Shown one piece after another: positions 8,818 to 17,036 of a stretch of 33,550 nucleotides of DNA (the stretch's first letter is position 1; each line of letters begins with the position of its first letter). Under the pieces are notes generated by a model. The model was given only the letters and a program-made list of their open reading frames with translations, did not search any database and was not told the DNA's origin. Origin of the DNA: Betaproteobacteria bacterium (lineage in GTDB: Bacteria > Pseudomonadota > Gammaproteobacteria > Burkholderiales > Burkholderiaceae_A); assembly GCA_028139135.1 (NCBI GenBank), contig JAOINB010000016.1:1-33550 (forward strand), written 5' to 3'. A program made the position numbers and the translations under genes.

Positions 8818-9999
8818 TTATTTAATATTATTAATTAAGTGAACTAGTTCTTTTACCTCATCTTCAGACAAGCTTGGATAATTACCCAGATAAAAACCAA
8901 AAAAGTGAATGTGCTCTGTAATCGGATAATTTTTGTATTCATTATGATCAACATAATTTTTTAAATAAGGTTGACGAAGTTGATTACCCCCTCCGGCACT
9001 ACCTCTTCGAAACTCTACACCATTTTCTTTAAGATGTTTCATGAGTCTTTGAACGAATTCATAATCTTTCTTTTTTAGGATGAGATTGAATGCGTAGTTA
9101 CTTGATCCTTCAACAGCAAAATCAGTCTGATATAAATTGTTATCAATCCCCGATAAAAACAACTCTAAATTTCTCGTGCGAATTGATACATTTTCGGACA
9201 ACCTTAATAGTTGACTCTGTCCCAATATTCCACCAATCTCAGTATTTCTCATATTGAAGCCTACGTGGGTAAATATAAACTCAGGGTTGAGTTCTGGATT
9301 ATTTTCCTGAATCTCTCTTTTAAGCTCATCAGAAGTGCTCTCTCTCAACATACCGTGTGACCGCAAAATTCTCAGGCTTTGATAAGTACTCTCATCGTTA
9401 GTACAGATCATTCCACCTTCAATCGTACTCATATGGTGAGCATAATAAAAACTAAAATTCGACATCCAACCAAAAGTTCCAACTTTCTTTCCATTGTGTG
9501 TTGCGCCATGAGATTCACAAACATCTTCTATCAAAATAACTTTTTTCTCATCAAGTAAATCAATCAGCTCGTCACTAACTGCGTTAAATCCTTGCGCGTG
9601 CGTTATGAAAACTGCACGTGTTTCTTTTGTAATCTTTTTTTTAACTTCATTAAAATTGAGACCTAACGTTTGCGGGGCTATGTCACAAAACACTGGTCTA
9701 AATCCAGCGACTATTACACTGACGATATCTGACACCCATGTGAGTGGAGGAACAATTACCTCACCGCCCTCTGGGAAACGTTCTTTTAAAATAAATAAGC
9801 TCAGTAAATTTGCTGAAGATCCTGAGTTCACAAAAACTGAATATTTAACACCTAACCATTTTGACCATGCAGCCTCAAAAGCCCTAACGTTAGCCCCATT
9901 TGTAAGTATTGGGTCTTCAGTTTTTAGATATGAAATTACAGCATCTAAATCTTCTCTTGCTATATTATTTCTCATTAATGGAAATCTGGGTGAACCCAC
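8818..9999 (-). CDS. PLP-dependent sugar 3-dehydratase, ColD-like (DegT/DnrJ fold)
   Basis: A 393-residue DegT/DnrJ/EryC1/StrS protein. In aminotransferases of this fold the PLP lysine lies in a SFYxxK motif. Here the segment is SFYYAHHMSTIEGGM, with His188 in the lysine position. This substitution marks the C3-deoxygenating enzymes: E. coli ColD (GDP-4-keto-6-deoxymannose 3-dehydratase, also His188) and the RfbH/E1 dehydrases. HHMSTIEGGM is close to the ColD form, and I see no C-terminal iron-sulfur cysteine cluster as in RfbH. Asp159 in EDVCESHGA should bind the PLP nitrogen. The expected product is a 4-keto-3,6-dideoxy sugar nucleotide, with PLP regenerated by glutamate. The GTG start at 9999 overlaps the upstream TAG stop by one base and has AAAGGA seven bases ahead. 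Confidence 0.88.
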   Translation of the reverse strand: MGSPRFPLMRNNIAREDLDAVISYLKTEDPILTNGANVRAFEAAWSKWLGVKYSVFVNSGSSANLLSLFILKERFPEGGEVIVPPLTWVSDIVSVIVAGFRPVFCDIAPQTLGLNFNEVKKKITKETRAVFITHAQGFNAVSDELIDLLDEKKVILIEDVCESHGATHNGKKVGTFGWMSNFSFYYAHHMSTIEGGMICTNDESTYQSLRILRSHGMLRESTSDELKREIQENNPELNPEFIFTHVGFNMRNTEIGGILGQSQLLRLSENVSIRTRNLELFLSGIDNNLYQTDFAVEGSSNYAFNLILKKKDYEFVQRLMKHLKENGVEFRRGSAGGGNQLRQPYLKNYVDHNEYKNYPITEHIHFFGFYLGNYPSLSEDEVKELVHLINNIK

Positions 10000-10910
10000 T
10001 ATTTTTTCCTTTCAAGCATCTCTATAACTTTTTTTTCAATATCTGATTTATCTGGGGGTAAATTATCAACTTTTGCAGAAAATCCCGCCGTTCTATTTTT
10101 CAGTCCAATCACTTCCATAAAAGAACCGGTTTCTTTAGAAAGATCAAATGCAATAGCTTTCGCGACGCCGTCGCAATAATCGTCATCAAGAACGAGTCCT
10201 AGTCCCGAAACTATAAGACTTACTTTGGTTTCGGGTTCTATTTTAAACGGTTTGATTGTTTCTATATGATAGACAGCAATTTTATACCCTTTCTTCGCAA
10301 GACTGTCGGCAGCTTCCATTGCCGCAAATCTAGTTATTGAAATTGGAAACAAGCAAATATCTGGTTTAGAGAAGGTTATATTTTCCAATTCATTAGAATT
10401 TCCGTAAGACGCTCTGTGTTCTGAAACATAGTAAACATCCTCGCTTTTCATGAAATCGTTATAGCATTTTTCGTATTCCATAGGACTCATCGGGGACCTT
10501 ATAATTACGCCTGGCATTCGGTAGTACAAAGAATGATGGGATGAACCTGCAACAGGGCCAATTCCTCCCTCCATAGCAATCGACCTTACAAACATAGGAC
10601 AAGGCACGCCCCAGATCTCTTTTGATTTGCAAGCGTAGTTAATTATTATCGGAGCGTTAAACCAGTTGAAGCCCTGATAGCGAATAATATACATCGGCCT
10701 TCGGCCAGCAAGCGCCATGCCCACAGCGAATCCACCACCCGCAACGTCTGCCATAGAAACTTCAACCATGCCATTTTCTTCATATAGCTCAGGCAGCGTT
10801 CCACCAACCCACCCTACTGCGGTCAAACATTGACCTAACGCTAAGCCATTTGACTCAACAAGATGTTTCTTTGTAATTTCCTTTATTTTTTCTCTAAGAG
10901 TCTTAGACAT
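9999..10910 (-). CDS. TPP-dependent enzyme, E1 beta / transketolase Pyr-domain subunit
   Basis: A subunit of 303 residues resembling the beta subunit of 2-oxoacid dehydrogenase E1. It has a Pyr domain (DVAGGGFAVGMALAGRRPM), the segment GIGPVAGSSHHSL in its middle part, and a C-terminal transketolase-type domain. With the alpha subunit encoded just upstream it should form a TPP-binding heterodimer. No E2 acyltransferase or E3 gene is near, so a free-standing decarboxylase or carboligase acting on a sugar nucleotide is more likely than a dehydrogenase complex. The residue aligning with the usual TPP-activating glutamate appears to be Asp55 (by-eye alignment). I chose the ATG at 10910 with GGAG close upstream; an in-frame GTG at 10919 is possible. 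It overlaps the alpha gene by 28 bases. Confidence 0.82.
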   Translation of the reverse strand: MSKTLREKIKEITKKHLVESNGLALGQCLTAVGWVGGTLPELYEENGMVEVSMADVAGGGFAVGMALAGRRPMYIIRYQGFNWFNAPIIINYACKSKEIWGVPCPMFVRSIAMEGGIGPVAGSSHHSLYYRMPGVIIRSPMSPMEYEKCYNDFMKSEDVYYVSEHRASYGNSNELENITFSKPDICLFPISITRFAAMEAADSLAKKGYKIAVYHIETIKPFKIEPETKVSLIVSGLGLVLDDDYCDGVAKAIAFDLSKETGSFMEVIGLKNRTAGFSAKVDNLPPDKSDIEKKVIEMLERKK

Positions 10911-11731
10911 TTGCTCCACGCATCTGACACTCTCCGTTTTTCTTGCTCAAAAATACTCCTGTTATCATTTGTTAACCAATTTTTATGTATATCGGGTATG
11001 TCTGGAGAATCTACACCCGCTCCTGCATGCCAAAACAGTCTATTAGTGTTTACGTTCAGTAAAAGAGGTTTTTTGATTGAGCTTTCCAATAACTTAGCCC
11101 ACAACTCATATGGATCATCGGAAACACTAAACGCCTCCATCTTAAAAGCGGAAGCGATATCATGCATTTCCCAACTCCTTCTAATTTTTTTTTCTGTCAA
11201 AATCGATAGATTATTGTCCTCTATAATGAACCAAATAGGGAGTTTTTTTGTAGAAGCCCAACCAATTGCAGCTAAAAAATAATCCTCCTCAGCAGCCGCA
11301 TCGCCCGCGAAGCAAAGAGTGAACTTTTTATTTCCGTAGCACATTCCAACCGATATAGGTCCATGAGAGCCCATGAGCCCGTCATGACCATAAATATTTT
11401 TCTCTCTGCACTGGATTGAAGCCGATCCCCCCATTCCGTTTGAACACCCACGACTATCTCCGAGGAGTTCAAAGATCAATTCAGTCAAAGAACCTCCAAA
11501 GCTCAAATAAGTTGCGTGTCCCCTATGCTGAATGAAAATTTGCTTTTCATCTACTTGAAATTCTTCCAGAAAAACTGCTATTGTTGCTGATATAAACTCC
11601 TGTCCGGCTGATAAATATACTGGAATCTTTATTTGTTTCTCTGATACTCTGCGATACACTTCTTCTTCAAAAGCCCGTGCGAGACATGCTTTTTTAAATA
11701 TTCTTTTTCTTATTTCTTCGTTGAAACTCAT
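10883..11731 (-). CDS. TPP-dependent enzyme, E1 alpha / PP-domain subunit
   Basis: A 282-residue partner of the following subunit. Typical E1-alpha landmarks are in order: QHRGHATYL (68-76), the loop NGMGGSASI (98-106), and the TPP/Mg motif beginning GDAAAEED (143-150) and ending EDNN (171-174), about 30 residues as expected. The phosphorylation-loop and lipoyl-E2 contacts of true dehydrogenases cannot be judged by eye. A subunit pair like this beside sugar 3-dehydratase genes suggests transfer of an activated aldehyde (for example from pyruvate) to a 4-keto sugar, as the unrelated TPP enzyme YerE does in yersiniose synthesis; that role is inference. It follows the radical SAM gene by 18 bases. 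Confidence 0.83.
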   Translation of the reverse strand: MSFNEEIRKRIFKKACLARAFEEEVYRRVSEKQIKIPVYLSAGQEFISATIAVFLEEFQVDEKQIFIQHRGHATYLSFGGSLTELIFELLGDSRGCSNGMGGSASIQCREKNIYGHDGLMGSHGPISVGMCYGNKKFTLCFAGDAAAEEDYFLAAIGWASTKKLPIWFIIEDNNLSILTEKKIRRSWEMHDIASAFKMEAFSVSDDPYELWAKLLESSIKKPLLLNVNTNRLFWHAGAGVDSPDIPDIHKNWLTNDNRSIFEQEKRRVSDAWSKCLRLLEKK

Positions 11732-11749
11732 TTCTAACCAGCCTAAAGA

Positions 11750-13285
11750 CTAACGTACTGCTTGAGCATCTTGCTCAAGTATACGCCTCTTGAGAGCTAT
11801 CTTTTTGGTGTCGTTCAACTCCTCTACTGCCTTTTTTCCAAATTTTTCTTCCATCAAACCCAAATAATTTGGGCTTTCGTGATAAGCCTTCCATGCCTTA
11901 TCTCTAAAAGTCAATATCTCAGCAGCAGTCAAATTTTTGTTTCTTAAGTTCAATGTCTCATATGAGTGTTGACTAAACCCGGCATAGGACTTCGGTAATT
12001 GATAGCCCAATTTTCTAGCTTCAGCAAAAAGCGGGCTGCCTGGGTAAGCCATAGCACAGTAAAAATTTGCCATTTCAGTCGGGTTTTCTATGGCAAAATT
12101 CAAAGTCCTTTGCATGCTTTCATTATCATCAAAAGGTAATCCAAAAATGTAATTGCCACCTACATTTATTCCTTCGCTTCTGATGACACGGATTTGCTCT
12201 AAAACACTAACTTCCTTAAAACCCTCCTTGTGAATAACCCTCCTATTTTCATTGTCCGGGTTTTCTATACCCAACCCAAGCCAATTAACTCCAGCTTTCT
12301 TGAGCATCTCGAGATATTTCGGCTTGCACGTGTCAACTCTCGAATAAGCCCAAATATTAAATTGATATCCCCGTTCCACTATTAATTCACAAATACGTAA
12401 AAAATGATTAGGATTTAGAACAAATAACTCGTCTGCAATTTTTATATTTATGACACCTTGATTTGCAAGATAATCAAAAGTTTTAATAATAAAGTCGGGT
12501 TGCCACCAACGGAATATATTGCTTTTATCGCTAGTAACCGAAGGTGAATTGTCAGTTCTGTTTATAATATTGATCATACAAAATGAACATTTATACGGAC
12601 AGCCTAAACTCGTATACAATGCCGCAAACGGCTGTTTTTCTGTATTGTTCGACCACGAATGCCAACCTGCTGTTCTGTATTTTTTCAGCGGTGGTAATAA
12701 TCCCCATGCAATCCCGGGTAAATCTTTTTCTAAATCAGCTTTGGGTACAAGTTTTGAAGGAGAGTTCACAATTATATTGTTCGTAGAGTCTCTATATGTC
12801 AAACCGTCTACCCCTTTTAGGTATTCTTCCGATAACTTTGGTAGAGAGACCAGTTCCCGAATTGTGTAAACTCCTTCATTCTGACAAACTGCATCTATAC
12901 AGCTCTCATTTTCAAGAGTTTCAACCGGAAGGGCTGCAACGTGCCCACCAACGAAGAGTACAAAAACAGAAGGGTCTAGTTTTCTTAATTCGATTGCTGT
13001 TGCAACTGCGCCTTCCATATTTTGAGATGATGCACTAGGTTGCTGACCATAAACTACAAAACATATAATCCTTGCTTTGTACTGGATAATCGTTTTAGCA
13101 CAAGATAAAAAGTCAAGTTGTTCCACCTCAGCATCTAAAACCTCTGTCCTAAAACCACTCTGAAGAACACTGTTGGCCAGCATGCCTGCCCAAATTGGCG
13201 GTTCAATTGCGGAGTTTTTATTGGCTAATTCTTGATAAATTATCTTAGATGCATTCGGGTGGACAAATAAAATATCGATACTCAT
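11750..13285 (-). CDS. B12-binding-domain radical SAM enzyme
   Basis: A 511-residue protein with an N-terminal Rossmann-like cobalamin-binding region (about 1-145; FVGGHVAALP in the middle) and a radical SAM core with the iron-sulfur motif Cys229-x3-Cys233-x2-Cys236 (CPYKCSFC). A C-terminal extension follows from about 400. Class B radical SAM enzymes of this type often methylate unactivated carbons; others oxidise, ring-contract or epimerise. In an operon for a modified deoxysugar, C-methylation or another radical step on the sugar or its branch is plausible, but the substrate is not shown. The canonical B12 DxHxxG motif is not obvious, which is common in this class. The ATG at 13285 overlaps the upstream TGA in an ATGA arrangement. 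Confidence 0.85.
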   Translation of the reverse strand: MSIDILFVHPNASKIIYQELANKNSAIEPPIWAGMLANSVLQSGFRTEVLDAEVEQLDFLSCAKTIIQYKARIICFVVYGQQPSASSQNMEGAVATAIELRKLDPSVFVLFVGGHVAALPVETLENESCIDAVCQNEGVYTIRELVSLPKLSEEYLKGVDGLTYRDSTNNIIVNSPSKLVPKADLEKDLPGIAWGLLPPLKKYRTAGWHSWSNNTEKQPFAALYTSLGCPYKCSFCMINIINRTDNSPSVTSDKSNIFRWWQPDFIIKTFDYLANQGVINIKIADELFVLNPNHFLRICELIVERGYQFNIWAYSRVDTCKPKYLEMLKKAGVNWLGLGIENPDNENRRVIHKEGFKEVSVLEQIRVIRSEGINVGGNYIFGLPFDDNESMQRTLNFAIENPTEMANFYCAMAYPGSPLFAEARKLGYQLPKSYAGFSQHSYETLNLRNKNLTAAEILTFRDKAWKAYHESPNYLGLMEEKFGKKAVEELNDTKKIALKRRILEQDAQAVR

Positions 13286-13944
13286 TTTTTTATGTGAAGA
13301 ATAGAAGTTTCATGAATTATTTTAAACTTAGGAGCGATTTTGCTAAGCGTGTGCCCATCAACAATATCTCCTGCACACAGTATTTTTTTTTCATTTTCGG
13401 TAGCGACACCCCCTTTTGTAAAAACTAGTAGATCGTCCTCCCCGTATTGCATCAATTCATTCACGTCAGGAACAAGAATATGTTTTAAATGGCAACCATG
13501 CAAAACTACGTCATTTGGGTCTTTGCTAGGATTTTCTAACCAAAAATGATCGGCATTTTTTTCTTCAAAAAATTCTTTCCCTTCATATCCCTTTCGTTCT
13601 CTTCCGTAATTATCATCCAACCTTACTAAATCTTCCTTATCCTCTGGAGCTTCAACCTCAAAAAGAAAAGCATTAGATATTGCACGCGACGAATGAAACC
13701 TCGCTCGAAAAATATGAATCTTATCCAAACCAACTAAAGATAGTTTATTTCGAATGAATGAAAGCTCAATTTCCCCATCTAGCACAACTAAACCAGTATT
13801 TTTTGTAGGGTGACAGTGCATTGAGGTGGATTCACCACTTTTTATAAACAAAAACCAAATAGCCACCTCCCCATTCCTGTAACAGAGATATTCGTGGCCC
13901 CACGGCTTTTTAACCACAACATTACTATAATCTATATTATTCAT
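13282..13944 (-). CDS. Bicupin protein, phosphomannose-isomerase-like
   Basis: First gene of the sigma54-type operon, 220 residues. It begins like the cupin half of type II phosphomannose isomerases (KKPWGHEYL, 12-20). The first cupin has His43 and His45 (MHCHPTKNTG) as likely metal ligands followed by the characteristic strand GLVVLDGEIEL. A second, weaker cupin half runs from about 150 to the end. It may be a sugar isomerase or epimerase, or a cupin oxygenase; by sequence alone I would not choose. The ATG at 13944 is the preferred start; a GTG directly upstream (13947) is also in frame. Neither has a clear Shine-Dalgarno, and the predicted leader is only about 16 bases. Confidence 0.75.
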   Translation of the reverse strand: MNNIDYSNVVVKKPWGHEYLCYRNGEVAIWFLFIKSGESTSMHCHPTKNTGLVVLDGEIELSFIRNKLSLVGLDKIHIFRARFHSSRAISNAFLFEVEAPEDKEDLVRLDDNYGRERKGYEGKEFFEEKNADHFWLENPSKDPNDVVLHGCHLKHILVPDVNELMQYGEDDLLVFTKGGVATENEKKILCAGDIVDGHTLSKIAPKFKIIHETSILHIKK

Positions 13945-13971
13945 CACGATGACTATATTATATTCATATCC

Positions 13972-13988
13972 TGCAAAAAAAATGCCAA
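13972..13988 (-). promoter_or_regulatory. Sigma54-type promoter of the sugar operon
   Basis: On the minus strand TTGGCAT-TTTTT-TTGCA differs from the RpoN consensus TTGGCAC-N5-TTGCA at one base. GG and GC are exactly 10 bases apart, as required. Predicted transcription starts near 13960, just upstream of the bicupin start codon. The spacer contains an unbroken T8 run (13975-13982 on the complementary strand). This is the best of the three sigma54-type sites in the window. Confidence 0.68.
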
Positions 13989-14169
13989 AATAAACTAGTT
14001 AGTGTCGTTTTAAGAGAAGTAGGAATTTTATTCATGGTTTACTAAGCTAATTGGTAGAGCCATTTTAAACAAACTCAATTGTTAGGTTAAAGCTACAGCC
14101 ATTATTATATGAGGTAACTTCAGAGCTAATATAATAAGATTTTACTGAATTTTAACCATATTAAGAGTT
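13989..14169. other. Divergent intergenic region with a tRNA-D-arm-like stretch
   Basis: AT-rich spacer between the minus-strand sugar operon and the plus-strand Nudix gene. It holds AGCTAATTGGTAGAGC (14045-14060), which closely resembles a tRNA D-arm, but no matching anticodon stem or acceptor stem can be drawn. A weak GG-N10-GC pattern (GG 14113-14114, GC 14125-14126) lies about 44 bases before the Nudix ATG; the other consensus positions are poor. I see no clear sigma70 promoter. Confidence 0.4.
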
Positions 14170-14853
14170 ATGAAACACTCAGAATCTAACATATCCTACA
14201 ACCCCTCATTAGGTAGAAATGACTTCGATTTCTTCATGAATTGCCTTGCATTTAAATCGTGGTCTGAGAGACTAAAAAAAAATGGTTGCAATATTCTTTC
14301 TATGCGCATAAATTCGGTTAACAGAAAAGAAAATGAGTTTTTTTCAGCCAGTATTCAAGTAAAAATTCAATATAAAGATGGAGAAATTCAAGAAAGAGGA
14401 ATACTGGTTAAAGATCCCTCTGTGGTTATCGTTCCATTTTTTATTAGTCATGATTTTATACGGCTACTATTTGTGAAGCAGAATAGAATTTGTGTTGGGA
14501 GCAATTGCACAGAATTCCCAGCCGGAGGAGCAAAGCAAACTGAATCGGCTCAGCAAGCGGCAATTCGTGAACTGCGTGAAGAGACTAATATTATCAAGAC
14601 AGAAAATGACCTAATTGTGCCAACTTACTGCAGTTTTTATTCATGTGAATCATCGATGACAGAGTTCGTAACCTGGTTTCTGGTCAAACTGGATGCAGAG
14701 GAAATAAATACGCTAAAAAACACCGAAAATTTCTCGAACTCTGAAATATCCCAGCTAGATATTTTGAGCATCGATGAAGCCTTAAAAATTCAATCACATC
14801 AAGTAAGAACAGGCTTATCTTTATTACTTGAGTACTTGAAACAGAAAGGTTAA
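14170..14853 (+). CDS. Nudix hydrolase, probably nucleotide-sugar type
   Basis: A 227-residue Nudix protein. The Nudix box lies at 119-141: Gly119, Glu125, then RELREET (133-139), fitting G-x5-E-x7-RE-U-x-EE, with Asn140 where the consensus has Gly. About 90 N-terminal residues precede the fold and resemble the dimerisation domain of ADP-sugar and GDP-mannose pyrophosphatases. It would hydrolyse a nucleoside diphosphate linked to another group, perhaps clearing or tuning a nucleotide-sugar pool. It is the first of six plus-strand genes. An A9 run (14274-14282) falls near codon 36. The ATG is preceded by a weak AAGAG. Confidence 0.82.
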   Translation: MKHSESNISYNPSLGRNDFDFFMNCLAFKSWSERLKKNGCNILSMRINSVNRKENEFFSASIQVKIQYKDGEIQERGILVKDPSVVIVPFFISHDFIRLLFVKQNRICVGSNCTEFPAGGAKQTESAQQAAIRELREETNIIKTENDLIVPTYCSFYSCESSMTEFVTWFLVKLDAEEINTLKNTENFSNSEISQLDILSIDEALKIQSHQVRTGLSLLLEYLKQKG

Positions 14854-14893
14854 ACTCGAACAGATATAGAGTCTTCAGGAATTTCATTACTAA

Positions 14894-15844
14894 ATGCCCG
14901 TTACTTCTTTCAAAAAATGCAATGACCCTTGCGATCTTGATTACCGTCATCATCGGGTAAATGTGCTTGCAAAGGAGTGGAACCTTAATGTCATCCGGCC
15001 CTTGATTCTCGAATACAGAGTTCCCGAAAAACTAATGGAAAGAATGCTTATTTCGGCAAAATCATATGTCTACAGGTGTCTTCAAGCCCAATTGAATTCA
15101 AATGAGGGACTTTCATGCTCAATGAACTTAGATAACTTCAGAGACTCACGAACAAACATTACACCTAATGGGGCTTGCGTACCAAAAGAAGAATTTCAAT
15201 TTCTTTATAATGACGTGCTAAAAACTTGGTTCGAAATATTCCAGACAATGATAGAACCCAATGAGCAAATATTGAAACTTGTGAGAGTCACACCAAATAT
15301 ACGAATTAAATTTGGAAGGGAACTTTCCGACAATATAGACCGAGGTCTCAATACTCAACTACCACATTCGGACGCCTGGGTGGAGGGGCCATGGGGCTTC
15401 AATGTTTTTGCTCCTCTTTTTGGAGATTGTGCAAACAATACTTTACGGTATTTTAAATTGCCTAATGGACCACTTCCAAACTCTTTCTTTTCCCCCGCAC
15501 CGAGTTACGAAGGCAAACAAATATTGTTGGGAGATTTTTTAGAGGACGAAACCTTTGTACCTAAAGCGGGTCACGTCTACATTTCTGATTATGCTGTAGT
15601 TCATAAGACATGGCGTTCTCCAGGGTGTGCTGCCAGAGTTTCTATCGATACCACCCTAATGGCAGGCGATCATGATGTCCACCCCGACAGGAGGAGTGAA
15701 TATTTAAGTGCGATTCCAGAAATTGGGAAAAAATATTTCTTTCAAGTTATTCGTAGTGAGAATGAAGAAAGAGCACCAGGAAAGAAAACTGTGTATTCGC
15801 ACTACACAACTGGGAATATTAAGCTTCATATGCTAAATGGTTAA
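14894..15844 (+). CDS. Putative Fe(II)/2-oxoglutarate-type oxygenase, paralogue A
   Basis: A 316-residue protein, one of three paralogues in this block. The layout matches a double-stranded beta-helix oxygenase: PHSDAW gives His158-x-Asp160, a distal His237 follows KAGHVYISDYAVVH, and Arg248 in RVSID sits where the 2-oxoglutarate-binding Arg is expected. Shared family blocks are the TPNIR motif (133-137), PxGxxxPKE (91-99) and the GD-x3-NN block after the triad. No signal peptide is visible. The likely role is hydroxylation, desaturation or a related oxidation of a sugar or glycan intermediate. I recognise the metal triad pattern, not a named family. The gene lies 40 bases after the Nudix gene and only 3 bases before paralogue B. 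Confidence 0.7.
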   Translation: MPVTSFKKCNDPCDLDYRHHRVNVLAKEWNLNVIRPLILEYRVPEKLMERMLISAKSYVYRCLQAQLNSNEGLSCSMNLDNFRDSRTNITPNGACVPKEEFQFLYNDVLKTWFEIFQTMIEPNEQILKLVRVTPNIRIKFGRELSDNIDRGLNTQLPHSDAWVEGPWGFNVFAPLFGDCANNTLRYFKLPNGPLPNSFFSPAPSYEGKQILLGDFLEDETFVPKAGHVYISDYAVVHKTWRSPGCAARVSIDTTLMAGDHDVHPDRRSEYLSAIPEIGKKYFFQVIRSENEERAPGKKTVYSHYTTGNIKLHMLNG

Positions 15845-15847
15845 GTT

Positions 15848-16801
15848 ATGTTAAATAAAATAGCAAATAAGTCTGATATACTGCAACACTCTAAAAAGAC
15901 TCGCCTAAATCGGATGGAGGATCTGCAAGCAAAATTATGTGGGGAAAGAGTTTCTAGCTTGGTACTACAGAAAGACTTGACTGCGACGCACTATTACAAT
16001 CAGTTAATCTCGTGTCTATACAATCATTTGTGTACGTACATAACTCCCCACAAACCCTTGAAAACTTTATGTGCCGTTGCCCAGTATTATGATGAGCAAT
16101 TTAACGAATTATCATTTATCACACCTAGCGGTGGAATTGTTCCAAAAAGAGAATCAATGATTACGTATAACTCCTTTCTCAGTGTTTTTTTTAAATTGTT
16201 AGAAGAAATACATTTAGCGCCACTAATTGATAAAATTTCAATCACACCCAATATAAGGTTTCAGTCCCCAAAGAGAGCAGAATTAATGAAGAAACGTGAC
16301 TACGGGACTATCCAGCCACACTCCGACGCATGGGCGGGAGAGGACAGCACAGCCCTTACATTGCACATACCTTTGTCAGGTGATATAGAAAATAATTTTG
16401 TCGGACTGAAAGACGAAATGAGCCCATGGGAAGAAGATTTTTTTGAAGTAAGAGAAAGATTTTCTGATGGATCTAAATATTTAATTCATTTTAAAGACAT
16501 AGATTACTTACCAAAACTGGGTAGCCTACTTATTTATGATACAGGTACCTTGCACTACACCCAGTTAAATAAGAGTGCCGGCTATAGACTTTCATTAGAT
16601 TGTGTAATAACCACGACCCATGAAATTCACTGTCGTCGTCCTCATACCAAATTAAGGAACTCGGAAAAAATATCGATCAAGAGTTTAAAAGAATTTGGAA
16701 CTACCAAACTATTAATATTTCAGAATTATATATCCTCTAACATAGAGCCTACTAAACACGGTCAGAACTTTTCAAAACATAATATTTTGAATCTAGAATA
16801 A
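15848..16801 (+). CDS. Putative Fe(II)/2-oxoglutarate-type oxygenase, paralogue B
   Basis: A 317-residue paralogue of the preceding gene. The motif is QPHSDAW with His158-x-Asp160, distal His236 in YDTGTLHY, and Arg247 in RLSLD. It shares ITPNIR (132-137), PSGGIVPKRES and the block LSGDIENN with the other copies. The near-identical spacing of the triad in A and B (158/160/237 against 158/160/236) supports common descent, but most surface residues differ, so substrate specificity has probably diverged. It starts 3 bases after paralogue A ends, implying co-transcription and perhaps translational coupling. A 235-base gap follows. Confidence 0.7.
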   Translation: MLNKIANKSDILQHSKKTRLNRMEDLQAKLCGERVSSLVLQKDLTATHYYNQLISCLYNHLCTYITPHKPLKTLCAVAQYYDEQFNELSFITPSGGIVPKRESMITYNSFLSVFFKLLEEIHLAPLIDKISITPNIRFQSPKRAELMKKRDYGTIQPHSDAWAGEDSTALTLHIPLSGDIENNFVGLKDEMSPWEEDFFEVRERFSDGSKYLIHFKDIDYLPKLGSLLIYDTGTLHYTQLNKSAGYRLSLDCVITTTHEIHCRRPHTKLRNSEKISIKSLKEFGTTKLLIFQNYISSNIEPTKHGQNFSKHNILNLE

Positions 16802-17036
16802 AAATTCAATGGAGCAAAATTCGATCGACTTCATATGTTAAATGAAAATCAGTAAATATCTGGGTACATAATATATCCAAAGTTTAAGTATGCTCAATGT
16901 GATCACAAAAAGTAGAGGTGTTTTGAGATTTTTTTGACATATTTCATTATGTTAAACTCAGACTGGTTCAGTTTTTAAAGAGATTAAGATAAAAACCTGA
17001 CAAATAAGTGATTAAGGACACTCAATAAAGATCTTT
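16802..17036. other. Intergenic spacer, no gene recognised
   Basis: AT-rich spacer between paralogue B and the GT9-like gene. It contains a perfect 10-base palindrome TGTGATCACA (16898-16907) and a TTGACA (16930s) without a convincing -10 at normal spacing. No terminator hairpin with a T-run and no small gene could be supported. A local promoter for the three downstream genes is possible but not demonstrated. Confidence 0.35.

Noticed and set aside
8818-9999. Ordinary DegT/DnrJ sugar aminotransferase
   Set aside because: The PLP-lysine position is His188, so transamination onto the sugar is not the expected reaction; a ColD-type dehydratase fits better.
11185-11193. A9/T9 runs in E1 alpha, manC (6317-6325) and the Nudix gene (14274-14282) as phase-variation tracts
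   Set aside because: Runs of A or T of this length recur across an AT-rich window and encode Lys codons; unlike the G9 tract they are expected by chance.
16898-16907. TGTGATCACA as a CRP/FNR site
   Set aside because: The half-sites touch without the spacer of six (CRP) or four (FNR) bases, so it is only a short palindrome.
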